Origin: Anaerolineae bacterium
GTDB lineage: Bacteria > Chloroflexota > Anaerolineae > Anaerolineales > Anaerolineaceae
NCBI GenBank assembly: GCA_016213455.1
Contig: JACRAG010000575.1
Location: forward strand, 1-5,716
Length of the DNA: 5,716 bases
Reading direction: 5' to 3'
Part shown: piece by piece, positions 1 to 5,716 of the stretch
Layout: each line of letters begins with the position of its first letter
Position numbering within the stretch: position 1 is the first letter of the stretch
Translations under genes and position numbers: made by a program
Notes under the pieces: model-generated
Told to the model about the DNA's origin: nothing
Databases searched by the model: none
Seen by the model: the letters and a program-made list of their open reading frames with translations, nothing else

Positions 1-558
1 CTTGTTGTTTTCTTTGGGGATTCGAGAGCATCCAACTGGTCAACACCTGCTGACAAGCAGTATGAGTTTCTAAACCGTGGGATTGGTGCCCAAACAACGA
101 TCCAGGTTCTTGAGCGTTTTGATGCCCATGTAAAGCCTCTTATGCCTAAAGTCATCGTTATCCAGGTAGGTATCAATGACTTAAAAACGATCCCTTTGTT
201 TCCAGAGGATAGAGAAACGATCGTGATCAATTGTGAAAGAAATATTCAGCGCATAGTTGATAAGTCTCTGGACTTGGGCGCAACAGTCATTCTGACGACC
301 ATTTTCCCGATTGGTGATGTGCCGATCGAACGAAGACCCTTTTGGTCGAATGAAGTAGAAAAATCTATAGATGAGGTAAATACCTATATTCGTTCTTTGG
401 CAAAAGACAAAGTTATTATTTTGGATGCTTACTCAGTTTTGTTAGGTGAAAAAGGAAGGATACAGCCTGAATATAGCTATGACTTATTGCATCTTACAGA
501 TGCAGGCTATCTCAGGCTCAATGAGGAACTGGTTCCATTACTTCAAGATGTTAAGTAA
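1..558 (+). CDS. SGNH/GDSL-family hydrolase (lipase/esterase/acylhydrolase type), 5' partial
   Basis: The frame is open from base 1 to the TAA at 556-558, giving 185 visible residues. The true start lies left of the window, probably only a short way off, because the nucleophile block is already at residues 6-8. All SGNH blocks are visible: block I FFGDS with catalytic Ser8, block II NRGIGAQTT with its Gly at 27-29, block III VGIND with oxyanion Asn59, and block V DLLH with Asp161 and His164 completing the Ser-His-Asp triad. The family hydrolyses ester bonds in lipids, acetylated sugars or small esters; the substrate cannot be read from this sequence. The internal ATG at 142 is not the start, since it would remove Ser8 and block II. 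No membrane segment is visible, and an N-terminal signal cannot be judged. The gene is AT-rich (about 41% GC) compared with the genes to its right, which hints at a different origin. Family call is firm; function within it is open. Confidence 0.9.
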   Translation, partial: LVVFFGDSRASNWSTPADKQYEFLNRGIGAQTTIQVLERFDAHVKPLMPKVIVIQVGINDLKTIPLFPEDRETIVINCERNIQRIVDKSLDLGATVILTTIFPIGDVPIERRPFWSNEVEKSIDEVNTYIRSLAKDKVIILDAYSVLLGEKGRIQPEYSYDLLHLTDAGYLRLNEELVPLLQDVK

Positions 559-655
559 TACAGAGGAATATTCACTGTCTGAGCATTTACCTTTTAAGAG
601 TAAGCGCCCAAACCATCTGATTTTGATGAATTCAACCATGATGTTGACAAGTAGA

Positions 656-671
656 ACAAATTTCCATTTGT
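656..671. repeat. Short perfect inverted repeat upstream of the topoisomerase start
   Basis: ACAAAT (656-661) and ATTTGT (666-671) are perfect inverted copies around a 4-base TTCC centre, ending 15 bases before the Shine-Dalgarno sequence. It could be a small operator or a weak hairpin near the 5' end of the mRNA. With six AT-rich base pairs it could also be chance. Confidence 0.3.
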
Positions 672-685
672 GGTAAGATAAATCC

Positions 686-691
686 AGGAGG
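686..691 (+). promoter_or_regulatory. Strong Shine-Dalgarno sequence fixing the ATG at 700
   Basis: AGGAGG lies 8 bases before the ATG at 700. This spacing favours that codon over the in-frame ATG at 712, which would be 20 bases away. Confidence 0.85.
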
Positions 692-699
692 AGTAAAAC

Positions 700-3690
700 A
701 TGGAAGTTGGCATGGTAAAACGGGTTGATATCGACCAGGAGATGCAGCAAGCCTACCTGGATTATGCGATGAGCGTGATTGTGGCGCGGGCGCTGCCGGA
801 TGCGCGGGATGGCTTGAAGCCTGTTCAGCGGCGTATTCTGTACGCCATGTATGACATGAACCTGGGCGCCAATTCGGCCTTCAAGAAATCTGCGCGTGTG
901 GTTGGTGAGGTGCTGGGCAAATACCACCCTCACGGCGATGTGGCAGTCTATGAAGCCATGGCGCGCCTGGCGCAAGATTTTTCGATGCGTTATACGTTGG
1001 TGGATGGGCAAGGTAACTTTGGTTCCATTGACGGCGATCCTCCGGCCGCCATGCGCTACACCGAAGCCCGCCTGGCCCGTTTTGCCACCGATATGTTGGA
1101 TCAGATCGACCGCAACACGGTCGATTTTTCGGATAACTTTGACGGCACCCTGCGCGAGCCGGAAGTTCTGCCTGCTGCGCTGCCCAACCTGTTGGTCAAT
1201 GGCGCGACCGGTATCGCGGTCGGCATGGCGACCAGCATCCCCCCGCACAACCTGAGTGAAGTGATCGATGCACTCACGTATATGCTGGAGAATTGGGACG
1301 GTCTGGATGATGTGGGCGTGCCAGATTTGATGCGCTTCATCAAAGGCCCCGATTTTCCCACCGGGGGCATAATTCTACAAGAAGGCCCCGAATCGGCCCT
1401 GCTGACCGCCTACGGCAGCGGTAAGGGGCGGATTACCGTGCGCGGGCGCGTGCACAGCGAGGATATGGGGCGCGGACGGGTGCGCCTGATCATCACGGAG
1501 CTGCCTTACCAGACCAACAAGACCACATTGATTGAACGGATCGCCGATTTGGTGCGCGAAGGCGACCTGGATGGCATCGCGGACTTGCGAGACGAGTCGG
1601 ACCGCCAGGGTATGCGCATCGTGATCGAATTGAAGCAGGGGGCGGAGATGGAGACGACGCTGCGGGCGTTGTATCACCGCACCCCGTTGCAGTCCACTTT
1701 TGGGATCACTCTGCTGGCGCTGGTGGATAATGAACCGCGCCTGTTGAACCTGAAGCAGGCGCTGCGCGTCTTCCTGGAACACCGCGTGGTGATTGTGCGC
1801 CGGCGGAGCGAATATGACCTGGCGAAGGCGTTGAGCCGCCAGCATATCCTGGAAGGGCTGCGCGTTGCGCTGAAGAATCTGGATGAAATCATCGCCCTGA
1901 TCCGCAACGCGCCCGATGTGGAACAGGCACGTGAGCGGTTGATGAAACGCTACAAATTGAGTGAGATCCAGGCGCAGGCCATTCTCGATATGCAGCTGCG
2001 CCGCCTGGCGTCGCTGGAGCGCAAGAAAATCGAGGAAGAATACAAAGAGGTCACCGCGACGATCAAAGATTTGGAAGCGTTGTTGAAATCACCCCGCCGG
2101 ATGCGCCAGGTGGTGGAAGATGAATTGAAAGCCATGCGCGAGACGTATGGCGACCGCCGGCGTACCCAGATCGTCTCTTTGAAAGAGGGCGACTCCTCGA
2201 AGAGCCTGCTGACCACAACCGATCTTACCCCGGCTGAGGTGGTGTGGGTGGGGGTGACGGCGGATGGCAGGGTTGGTCGAACACATGGCGAACAGCCCCT
2301 GGCGCAGACGCCGCGCTTCCTGGCGAAAGTTTCTACACACGATACCTTATACCTGGTATCGACCCAGGGGCAGGCTGCAGCCGTCGCGGCACACACCCTT
2401 CCGGAAGTGGAGTCGTTTGACAGCGGCGCACCGCTGCATAAAGCCAGCGCGTTATCGGAAGGAGATCGTCTGGCGATCCTGTTCCATTTACCGTCTGCGA
2501 CCAAGGAAGAAGGCGAGCGTTTCATCCTGACTGCGACGCGCCAGGGCATGTTGAAGAAGTCGCCGGTGAGTGAGTTGCCGGGACCGTCTGCGCAGCGTTT
2601 CATCCTGGTGAAAGTAAACCCGGAAGATGAACTGATGGGGCTGGCAGTTACGGATGGCAAGTCAGAGATCGGGCTGGTGTCTGCGCAGGGCATGGCGATC
2701 CGCTTCACTGAAGATGATGTACGCCCGATGGGCCTGGTGGCAGCGGGTGTGATGGGGATGAAATTGGGTGAAGGTGATGCCATTGCCGGTCTGGTAGCCT
2801 GGCAGGACAAGGCTGAACTGGCGTTGATCGCGTCGGACGGCAGTGGTTTGCGCATAGCCGAGAAAGACTTCCCGAAACAGGGGCGTTATGGACAGGGCGT
2901 GATCGGTGCGCGGGTGCCCAAGGGTACGGAGATTGTCGGTGCTGTATTTGGCGGCGCAAAGAGCGCTGTGCTGGTGCATTTCCAGCGCGGTGAACCGCGC
3001 CGGGTTAAGTTTGGCGATTTCCCATTGCTGAAACGCGGTGGAAAACCGGCGACTGTGGTGAGTGTGCGCGGCGTGGGTGAAGTGGTGGCGATGGGCAGCG
3101 CGGATGCCGGAGAGGGCAAGGCCCCGGTAAAACCCGTCCAAAGCACATTGCCTGGCGCGGATGCCAAACCCAAAAAAGGCGCCGCAGCCAAAAAAGAAGC
3201 AGCTGCGCCCGTGAAACCGGTAGTAAAACCATCGGGGAAGGCGAAACCTGCCACAGCCGCGCCAGAAAGGCCTGCCCGTGGGGCGGGTAAGCCGGGTGCT
3301 TCGCAAAGCGCGCCTGCGCCATCCAGGAAAACCACTGCCGCGGCGCAGCAACCTGCCACTGCGAGTGGCAAGAAACCATCCAAACCCACTACGGCTGAAA
3401 GCGCGCCGTCCAAACCGGCTGCTCGCCGGAAATCGACTGCGGAGAGCGCTGCGCCTCAAGCGCCGGAGGAGAAAACCACGCGCGCCAGGAAAACCGGCAC
3501 GCCTGCCGTAACCGAGAAGCCGGTCGATGCCCCCTCGTCTTCCCGTGGAAAGAAGTCTCCAGGAGTTGCGCAGCCTGCACCCGAGCCGCCTGCCGCGGCA
3601 AAACGCAAGGGCGGCGGCGCAAGCGAACCGCCCACCGAGCAGCAGATTCTGCCCGGGTTGGAGCCGCCCAAACCACGCAAGAAGAAATGA
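700..3690 (+). CDS. gyrA: Type IIA topoisomerase subunit A (GyrA/ParC family) with atypical C-terminus
   Basis: This is the DNA-cleaving A subunit of a cytoplasmic ATP-dependent type II topoisomerase. It would work with a B subunit (GyrB/ParE) that is not in this window. Catalytic Tyr120 lies in AAMRYTEAR with Arg119 beside it, the winged-helix/QRDR stretch is [11 protein letters not shown] (75-85), and the DNA-bending Ile is Ile180 in MATSIPPHN. The coiled-coil/C-gate stretch includes [13 protein letters not shown] (424-436). A beta-pinwheel C-terminal domain runs from about 505 to 798. Residues from about 800 to 996 are a basic, disordered-looking tail. At 996 residues it is about 120 longer than E. 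coli GyrA, and the excess is in that tail. The first blade lacks the GyrA box QRRGGKG, so a topoisomerase IV-like or second GyrA-type role is possible; the symbol is provisional. The gene ends in tandem stops (TGA TGA, 3688-3693) just before a terminator. Family is certain; gyrase versus topoisomerase IV is not. Confidence 0.93.
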   Translation: MEVGMVKRVDIDQEMQQAYLDYAMSVIVARALPDARDGLKPVQRRILYAMYDMNLGANSAFKKSARVVGEVLGKYHPHGDVAVYEAMARLAQDFSMRYTLVDGQGNFGSIDGDPPAAMRYTEARLARFATDMLDQIDRNTVDFSDNFDGTLREPEVLPAALPNLLVNGATGIAVGMATSIPPHNLSEVIDALTYMLENWDGLDDVGVPDLMRFIKGPDFPTGGIILQEGPESALLTAYGSGKGRITVRGRVHSEDMGRGRVRLIITELPYQTNKTTLIERIADLVREGDLDGIADLRDESDRQGMRIVIELKQGAEMETTLRALYHRTPLQSTFGITLLALVDNEPRLLNLKQALRVFLEHRVVIVRRRSEYDLAKALSRQHILEGLRVALKNLDEIIALIRNAPDVEQARERLMKRYKLSEIQAQAILDMQLRRLASLERKKIEEEYKEVTATIKDLEALLKSPRRMRQVVEDELKAMRETYGDRRRTQIVSLKEGDSSKSLLTTTDLTPAEVVWVGVTADGRVGRTHGEQPLAQTPRFLAKVSTHDTLYLVSTQGQAAAVAAHTLPEVESFDSGAPLHKASALSEGDRLAILFHLPSATKEEGERFILTATRQGMLKKSPVSELPGPSAQRFILVKVNPEDELMGLAVTDGKSEIGLVSAQGMAIRFTEDDVRPMGLVAAGVMGMKLGEGDAIAGLVAWQDKAELALIASDGSGLRIAEKDFPKQGRYGQGVIGARVPKGTEIVGAVFGGAKSAVLVHFQRGEPRRVKFGDFPLLKRGGKPATVVSVRGVGEVVAMGSADAGEGKAPVKPVQSTLPGADAKPKKGAAAKKEAAAPVKPVVKPSGKAKPATAAPERPARGAGKPGASQSAPAPSRKTTAAAQQPATASGKKPSKPTTAESAPSKPAARRKSTAESAAPQAPEEKTTRARKTGTPAVTEKPVDAPSSSRGKKSPGVAQPAPEPPAAAKRKGGGASEPPTEQQILPGLEPPKPRKKK
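3097..3687 (+). other. Lys/Ala/Pro-rich basic tail of the topoisomerase A subunit
   Basis: Residues about 800-996 follow the last pinwheel blade. After residue 806 there is no aromatic residue and no Cys, His, Met or Asn; the stretch is mostly Ala, Pro, Lys, Ser, Thr and Gly with scattered Arg and Glu. Short KP, AAKK and PARG-like clusters recur without being exact repeats. This resembles bacterial histone H1-like/AlgP-like tails and suggests a flexible DNA- or RNA-binding segment. The extreme end carries the only hydrophobic patch, QQILPGLE, followed by PPKPRKKK. Disorder and nucleic-acid binding are inferred from composition only. Confidence 0.8.
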
Positions 3691-3703
3691 TGAAAGACTG
3701 AGT

Positions 3704-3746
3704 TTAAAAGACTGGGCTGACAGTGAACGTCAGCCCAGTCTTTTAA
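3704..3746. terminator. Bidirectional intrinsic terminator between convergent genes
   Basis: The left arm (3704-3721, core AAAAGACTGGGCTGAC) pairs perfectly with 3729-3746 over 18 bp around the 7-base loop AGTGAAC. The stem has a GC-rich top and an A/T base, so a T-run follows the hairpin on each strand (TTTT at 3741-3744 on +, and the complement of 3706-3709 on -). It lies 13 bases after the topoisomerase stop and 15 bases after the stop of the minus-strand gene, where it can serve both. Confidence 0.93.
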
Positions 3747-3761
3747 TTCCGGCAGGTAAGG

Positions 3762-4424
3762 TCAATGTCGCTGTCTTCTGCCGATGAGGATGAGCAATAT
3801 GGCGCCCAGGATGGTGAATGAACCGACCAGGATGAACGCATCCCGCCAGAAGGGTATCGGGAAGAGGCGAATGAGCGAGTCGGAGTAAAGGAAAATCCAG
3901 GTGCTGCCTTCGAAAAACAGGCGGTGGAACAGGGTGAACAGCCCATTGAAACTGACCGCGACTGCCGCCAGCATGATCACAATGAATCCGATTGTCCAGA
4001 CTCCACCCCGGCCCAGCGCCACCAACAAATCCTTCAACCAGCCGCGCCGCCAGGCAAAAGCAAAGGTGACCAGGTAAACGCCCACGAGGATGGTCCAGGC
4101 GGAGATCATGCGCTGCACCAGGTTCTTGACATCCAGCATGTGGGACAGTTCACGCTCATTGTAGAGCGGCATGCCATCCGGCAATCGCTGATCTGCCAGC
4201 CACTGCAGCGGCTCATCGTTGACCAGGTAATCGATGCTCACCTGTGAGTACTTCAGCCGGTCTTCGAGGGTGAACCCGTAGGGGTCAGCCGGAAAATATG
4301 GCATGCGGTATTCGATTTGCGCGTAAACCGGGGTTATCAACAGGCGAATGGAGGTCATCAGCAGCAGAAACGGGACGCTGAGCGAAATGAGAATCAGGCC
4401 AAACGAACGAGTAAAGGACTTCAC
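3762..4424 (-). CDS. lit: DUF1461/TIGR01906-family integral membrane protein, likely lipoprotein intramolecular transacylase (Lit)
   Basis: This 220-residue protein has four predicted membrane segments (about 7-30, 107-125, 141-165 and 196-216) and an external loop (about 31-105). Family motifs are visible: ELSHMLDVKNLV (92-103), FTLFHRLFFEG (163-173) and a W-x-F...SDSLIRLFP stretch (176-189). Lit moves an acyl chain from the lipid part to the N-terminal Cys of lipoproteins, making the lyso form. From memory, two His residues about 72 apart are essential in characterised Lit; His95 and His167 here have exactly that spacing. The start chosen is the GTG at 4424, which overlaps the upstream stop as GTGA and has GGAGGT (4436-4431) six bases ahead. 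The longer ATG start at 4484 would add 20 polar residues inside the upstream gene and has no comparable support. Family call is good; transacylase activity is inferred, as many DUF1461 members are untested. Confidence 0.82.
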   Translation of the reverse strand: MKSFTRSFGLILISLSVPFLLLMTSIRLLITPVYAQIEYRMPYFPADPYGFTLEDRLKYSQVSIDYLVNDEPLQWLADQRLPDGMPLYNERELSHMLDVKNLVQRMISAWTILVGVYLVTFAFAWRRGWLKDLLVALGRGGVWTIGFIVIMLAAVAVSFNGLFTLFHRLFFEGSTWIFLYSDSLIRLFPIPFWRDAFILVGSFTILGAILLILIGRRQRH

Positions 4425-5716
4425 TGCAGCACCTCCGTCTGACCGGTGATGAGAAAACGGAGCACCATGTTGTTGGTGATCCATTCAATGGGCGCGCGGT
4501 CGTCGGTAAAGACCAGACCGCCGCGCGGCGCAACCTGGACATTTTGCAGGATCACCTGCAGCGGGTAAACCAGCAGCGGGTCGGCATCGCCGCGCTGCAT
4601 GAGGTGGAGTAGATTGGCGTCCACATTGCCGATGTCGGTGGGCTGTTTGGTGGCGTAGATGATGGAGTTGAAGGTTTCAGGCAGGTCCACCACATAAACG
4701 GATGGGAAGATCGCGTAGAGCGTGGCGCTCATGGCTTCGATCAGGCTGCGGTCGTTGGGCGCACGCCCCACGTTGATGGTCACCACCCCGTCTGGGGTCA
4801 GGTGATCGTACACCTGCTGAAAGAATTCGCGCGTGGTCAGGTGCCAGGGGATGTAAGGTGGGCGGTAGGCGTCGATGCTGATCACCTGGTAGCTGCGCGG
4901 GCTGTGGGCCAGCCCGTAGCGGCCGTCCTGCACGTACACCGACAGGTTGGGCAGCTCCATGCCAAAATATTCGCGTCCTGCCTGTACAATGGCGGGGTCA
5001 ATTTCATAGCCGTCGATCTTCAACGTCTCGCCATAAGCGGCGGTGGCTTGCCGGGCGGTGGTGCCGGCAGCCAGGCCGACGATCGCCATGGATTGGATGC
5101 TGGCGGGGTCAACCGGCGCCGGGTTGAAATAGGGAGCTGCCAGCACCTGTTCCCACGGGCCGGCGTAGATCAACTGGGTGGGATGGTAGATGGAGTGAAT
5201 GCCCTGGCCTTCGTTCAAACGCAGGTAGCGGAAATCGCCATCCTGCAGAACCTGGATATAGTTGTAGGAGGATTCGGTTTCGTAGATCAGGCCGGCGGTG
5301 GGTTTGTCAAACCCGCGCATACCCAGCACTGCCAGCGCCGCAATCACCAGCGGCATCCACGACAGGCGCAAAGCCGCGCGCCAGCCCACATTCAAACCCA
5401 TCAGCAGCAGAGTGACCAGCAGCATCAGGATGGATATGGCCAAAAAGGCGCGGTATGTGCCGATGGTGGGGATGAGCAGCAGGCCGGGCAGGAAAGTCCC
5501 CAAAAATGAGCCCAGGGTGGAAATGGCGTAGATGCGGCCCGAAATGCTGCCGGCCTGGGCAGGATCCTGGATGGCGAGGCGGATGGCGAATGGCGAAGCC
5601 GTGCCGAGCAGCGTGATGGGGACGATGAAGATCACCATCACCACCACAAAGGAGCCGATCAGCGCGCCCATTTGCAGCTGGTCAAATGCGCCAGCCGCCA
5701 GGCGCAGCACCAGGCC
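4421..5716 (-). CDS. Membrane-fused spermidine synthase-like protein (SpeE-fold C-terminal domain), 5' partial
   Basis: The frame is open to the window edge, giving 431 visible residues; more membrane segments are probably missing. About four hydrophobic segments are visible (roughly 18-45, 60-86, 90-109 and 119-134), with ISGRIYAISTLGSFLGTFLP typical of fused MFS/spermidine synthase proteins. The soluble part starts with ETESSYNYIQV (about 146-156), like the N-terminal beta domain of aminopropyltransferases. A Rossmann domain follows: motif I VGLAAGTTAR (213-222), acidic EIDP (238-241), DGR (264-266), IDAYRPPYIPWHLTTREF (281-298) and FTDDRAPIEW (403-412). True SpeE has GGGDGG and D-x-x-DP-x-GPA at the first and fourth sites; here these are GLAAGT and DAYRPPYIP. 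Binding of an S-adenosyl-type nucleotide is plausible, but polyamine synthesis is not assured. It is the first visible gene of a minus-strand pair with the DUF1461/Lit gene. Confidence 0.85.
   Translation of the reverse strand, partial: GLVLRLAAGAFDQLQMGALIGSFVVVMVIFIVPITLLGTASPFAIRLAIQDPAQAGSISGRIYAISTLGSFLGTFLPGLLLIPTIGTYRAFLAISILMLLVTLLLMGLNVGWRAALRLSWMPLVIAALAVLGMRGFDKPTAGLIYETESSYNYIQVLQDGDFRYLRLNEGQGIHSIYHPTQLIYAGPWEQVLAAPYFNPAPVDPASIQSMAIVGLAAGTTARQATAAYGETLKIDGYEIDPAIVQAGREYFGMELPNLSVYVQDGRYGLAHSPRSYQVISIDAYRPPYIPWHLTTREFFQQVYDHLTPDGVVTINVGRAPNDRSLIEAMSATLYAIFPSVYVVDLPETFNSIIYATKQPTDIGNVDANLLHLMQRGDADPLLVYPLQVILQNVQVAPRGGLVFTDDRAPIEWITNNMVLRFLITGQTEVLQ
4431..4436 (-). promoter_or_regulatory. 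Shine-Dalgarno sequence deciding the GTG start of the DUF1461/Lit gene
   Basis: On the minus strand GGAGGT stands six bases before the GTG at 4424-4422, inside the last codons of the upstream gene. Together with the GTGA stop/start overlap it indicates coupled translation. Confidence 0.8.

Larger units (their letters stand above)
559..699. other. AT-rich gap between SGNH gene and topoisomerase gene
   Basis: This 141-base stretch has no supported gene. I find no strong hairpin with a T-run after the SGNH stop, so read-through into the topoisomerase gene is possible. TTGACA at 644-649 looks like a -35 box, but no good -10 box lies 16-18 bases downstream. TGGTAAGAT at 671-679 resembles an extended -10, but it would start transcription inside the ribosome binding site. 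The composition resembles the SGNH gene, not the GC-rich gene that follows. Confidence 0.6.

Noticed and set aside
566..573. GAATATTC palindrome just after the SGNH stop
   Set aside because: Eight AT-rich bases without a stem extension or T-run support neither a terminator nor an operator.
446..676. 76-codon plus-strand frame bridging the SGNH gene end and the gap
   Set aside because: It overlaps the conserved block V of the SGNH gene in another frame and shows no family resemblance or clear ribosome site.
644..679. TTGACA with TAAGAT as a promoter for the topoisomerase gene
   Set aside because: The spacer is 24 bases, too long for a standard sigma-70 promoter, and the start point would fall in the Shine-Dalgarno sequence.
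2340..2361. 7-bp inverted repeat CGATACC...GGTATCG within the topoisomerase gene
   Set aside because: It lies inside conserved coding sequence with an 8-base loop and no T-run. It is probably incidental.
1950..2855. Long open frame of 301 codons on the minus strand inside the topoisomerase gene
   Set aside because: It lies wholly antisense to a well-conserved gene. Its translation is Ser/Arg-rich without recognisable motifs, as expected for a shadow frame in GC-rich coding DNA.
2662..3459. Several overlapping minus-strand open frames under the topoisomerase tail
   Set aside because: Their Arg/Ser/Phe- or Pro-rich composition is the complement of the Lys/Ala/Pro codons of the tail, and they have no independent support.
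4425..4484. ATG at 4484 as start of the DUF1461/Lit gene
   Set aside because: It would add a 20-residue polar, His-rich stretch and a 64-base overlap. The GTG at 4424 has ideal Shine-Dalgarno spacing and a stop/start overlap.
4802..5509. Plus-strand open frame of 235 codons
   Set aside because: It is antisense to the spermidine-synthase-like gene, and its His/Gln/Gly-rich translation has no domain. No good ribosome site precedes it.

Overview
The window holds four protein genes in two converging blocks. The organism looks like a bacterium of moderately high GC. The type IIA topoisomerase A subunit, the membrane protein of the DUF1461/Lit type and the membrane-fused spermidine-synthase-like protein together fit a Chloroflexota (Anaerolineae-like) genome. 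That placement is an inference from remembered protein resemblance, not from a search.

Left block (+ strand): the 3' part of an SGNH/GDSL-family hydrolase (1-558, 5' end outside the window) lies in clearly AT-rich DNA, about 41% GC by hand count of 1-540. A 141-base gap follows with no convincing terminator or promoter. Next comes a 996-residue GyrA/ParC-type topoisomerase subunit (700-3690) in much GC-richer DNA, with a strong Shine-Dalgarno sequence. Its N-terminal catalytic core is canonical. Three things are not: the GyrA box is missing from the first C-terminal blade, the quinolone-region residue equivalent to E. coli Ser83 is Val, and the protein ends in an aromatic-free Lys/Ala/Pro-rich basic tail of about 190 residues that resembles histone H1-like tails.

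Centre: an 18-bp perfect hairpin with T-runs on both strands (3704-3746) lies between the convergent genes and should terminate transcription from both sides.

Right block (- strand, read right to left): a membrane-anchored spermidine-synthase-fold protein (4421-5716, N-terminus outside the window) is followed by a four-TM protein of the DUF1461/TIGR01906 family (3762-4424), the family of the lipoprotein intramolecular transacylase Lit. The two overlap by four bases (GTGA), and a good Shine-Dalgarno sequence lies inside the end of the upstream gene, so they are probably translationally coupled. I see no RNA gene, CRISPR array, insertion sequence or complete novel system here. The most notable point is the unusual architecture of the topoisomerase A subunit.
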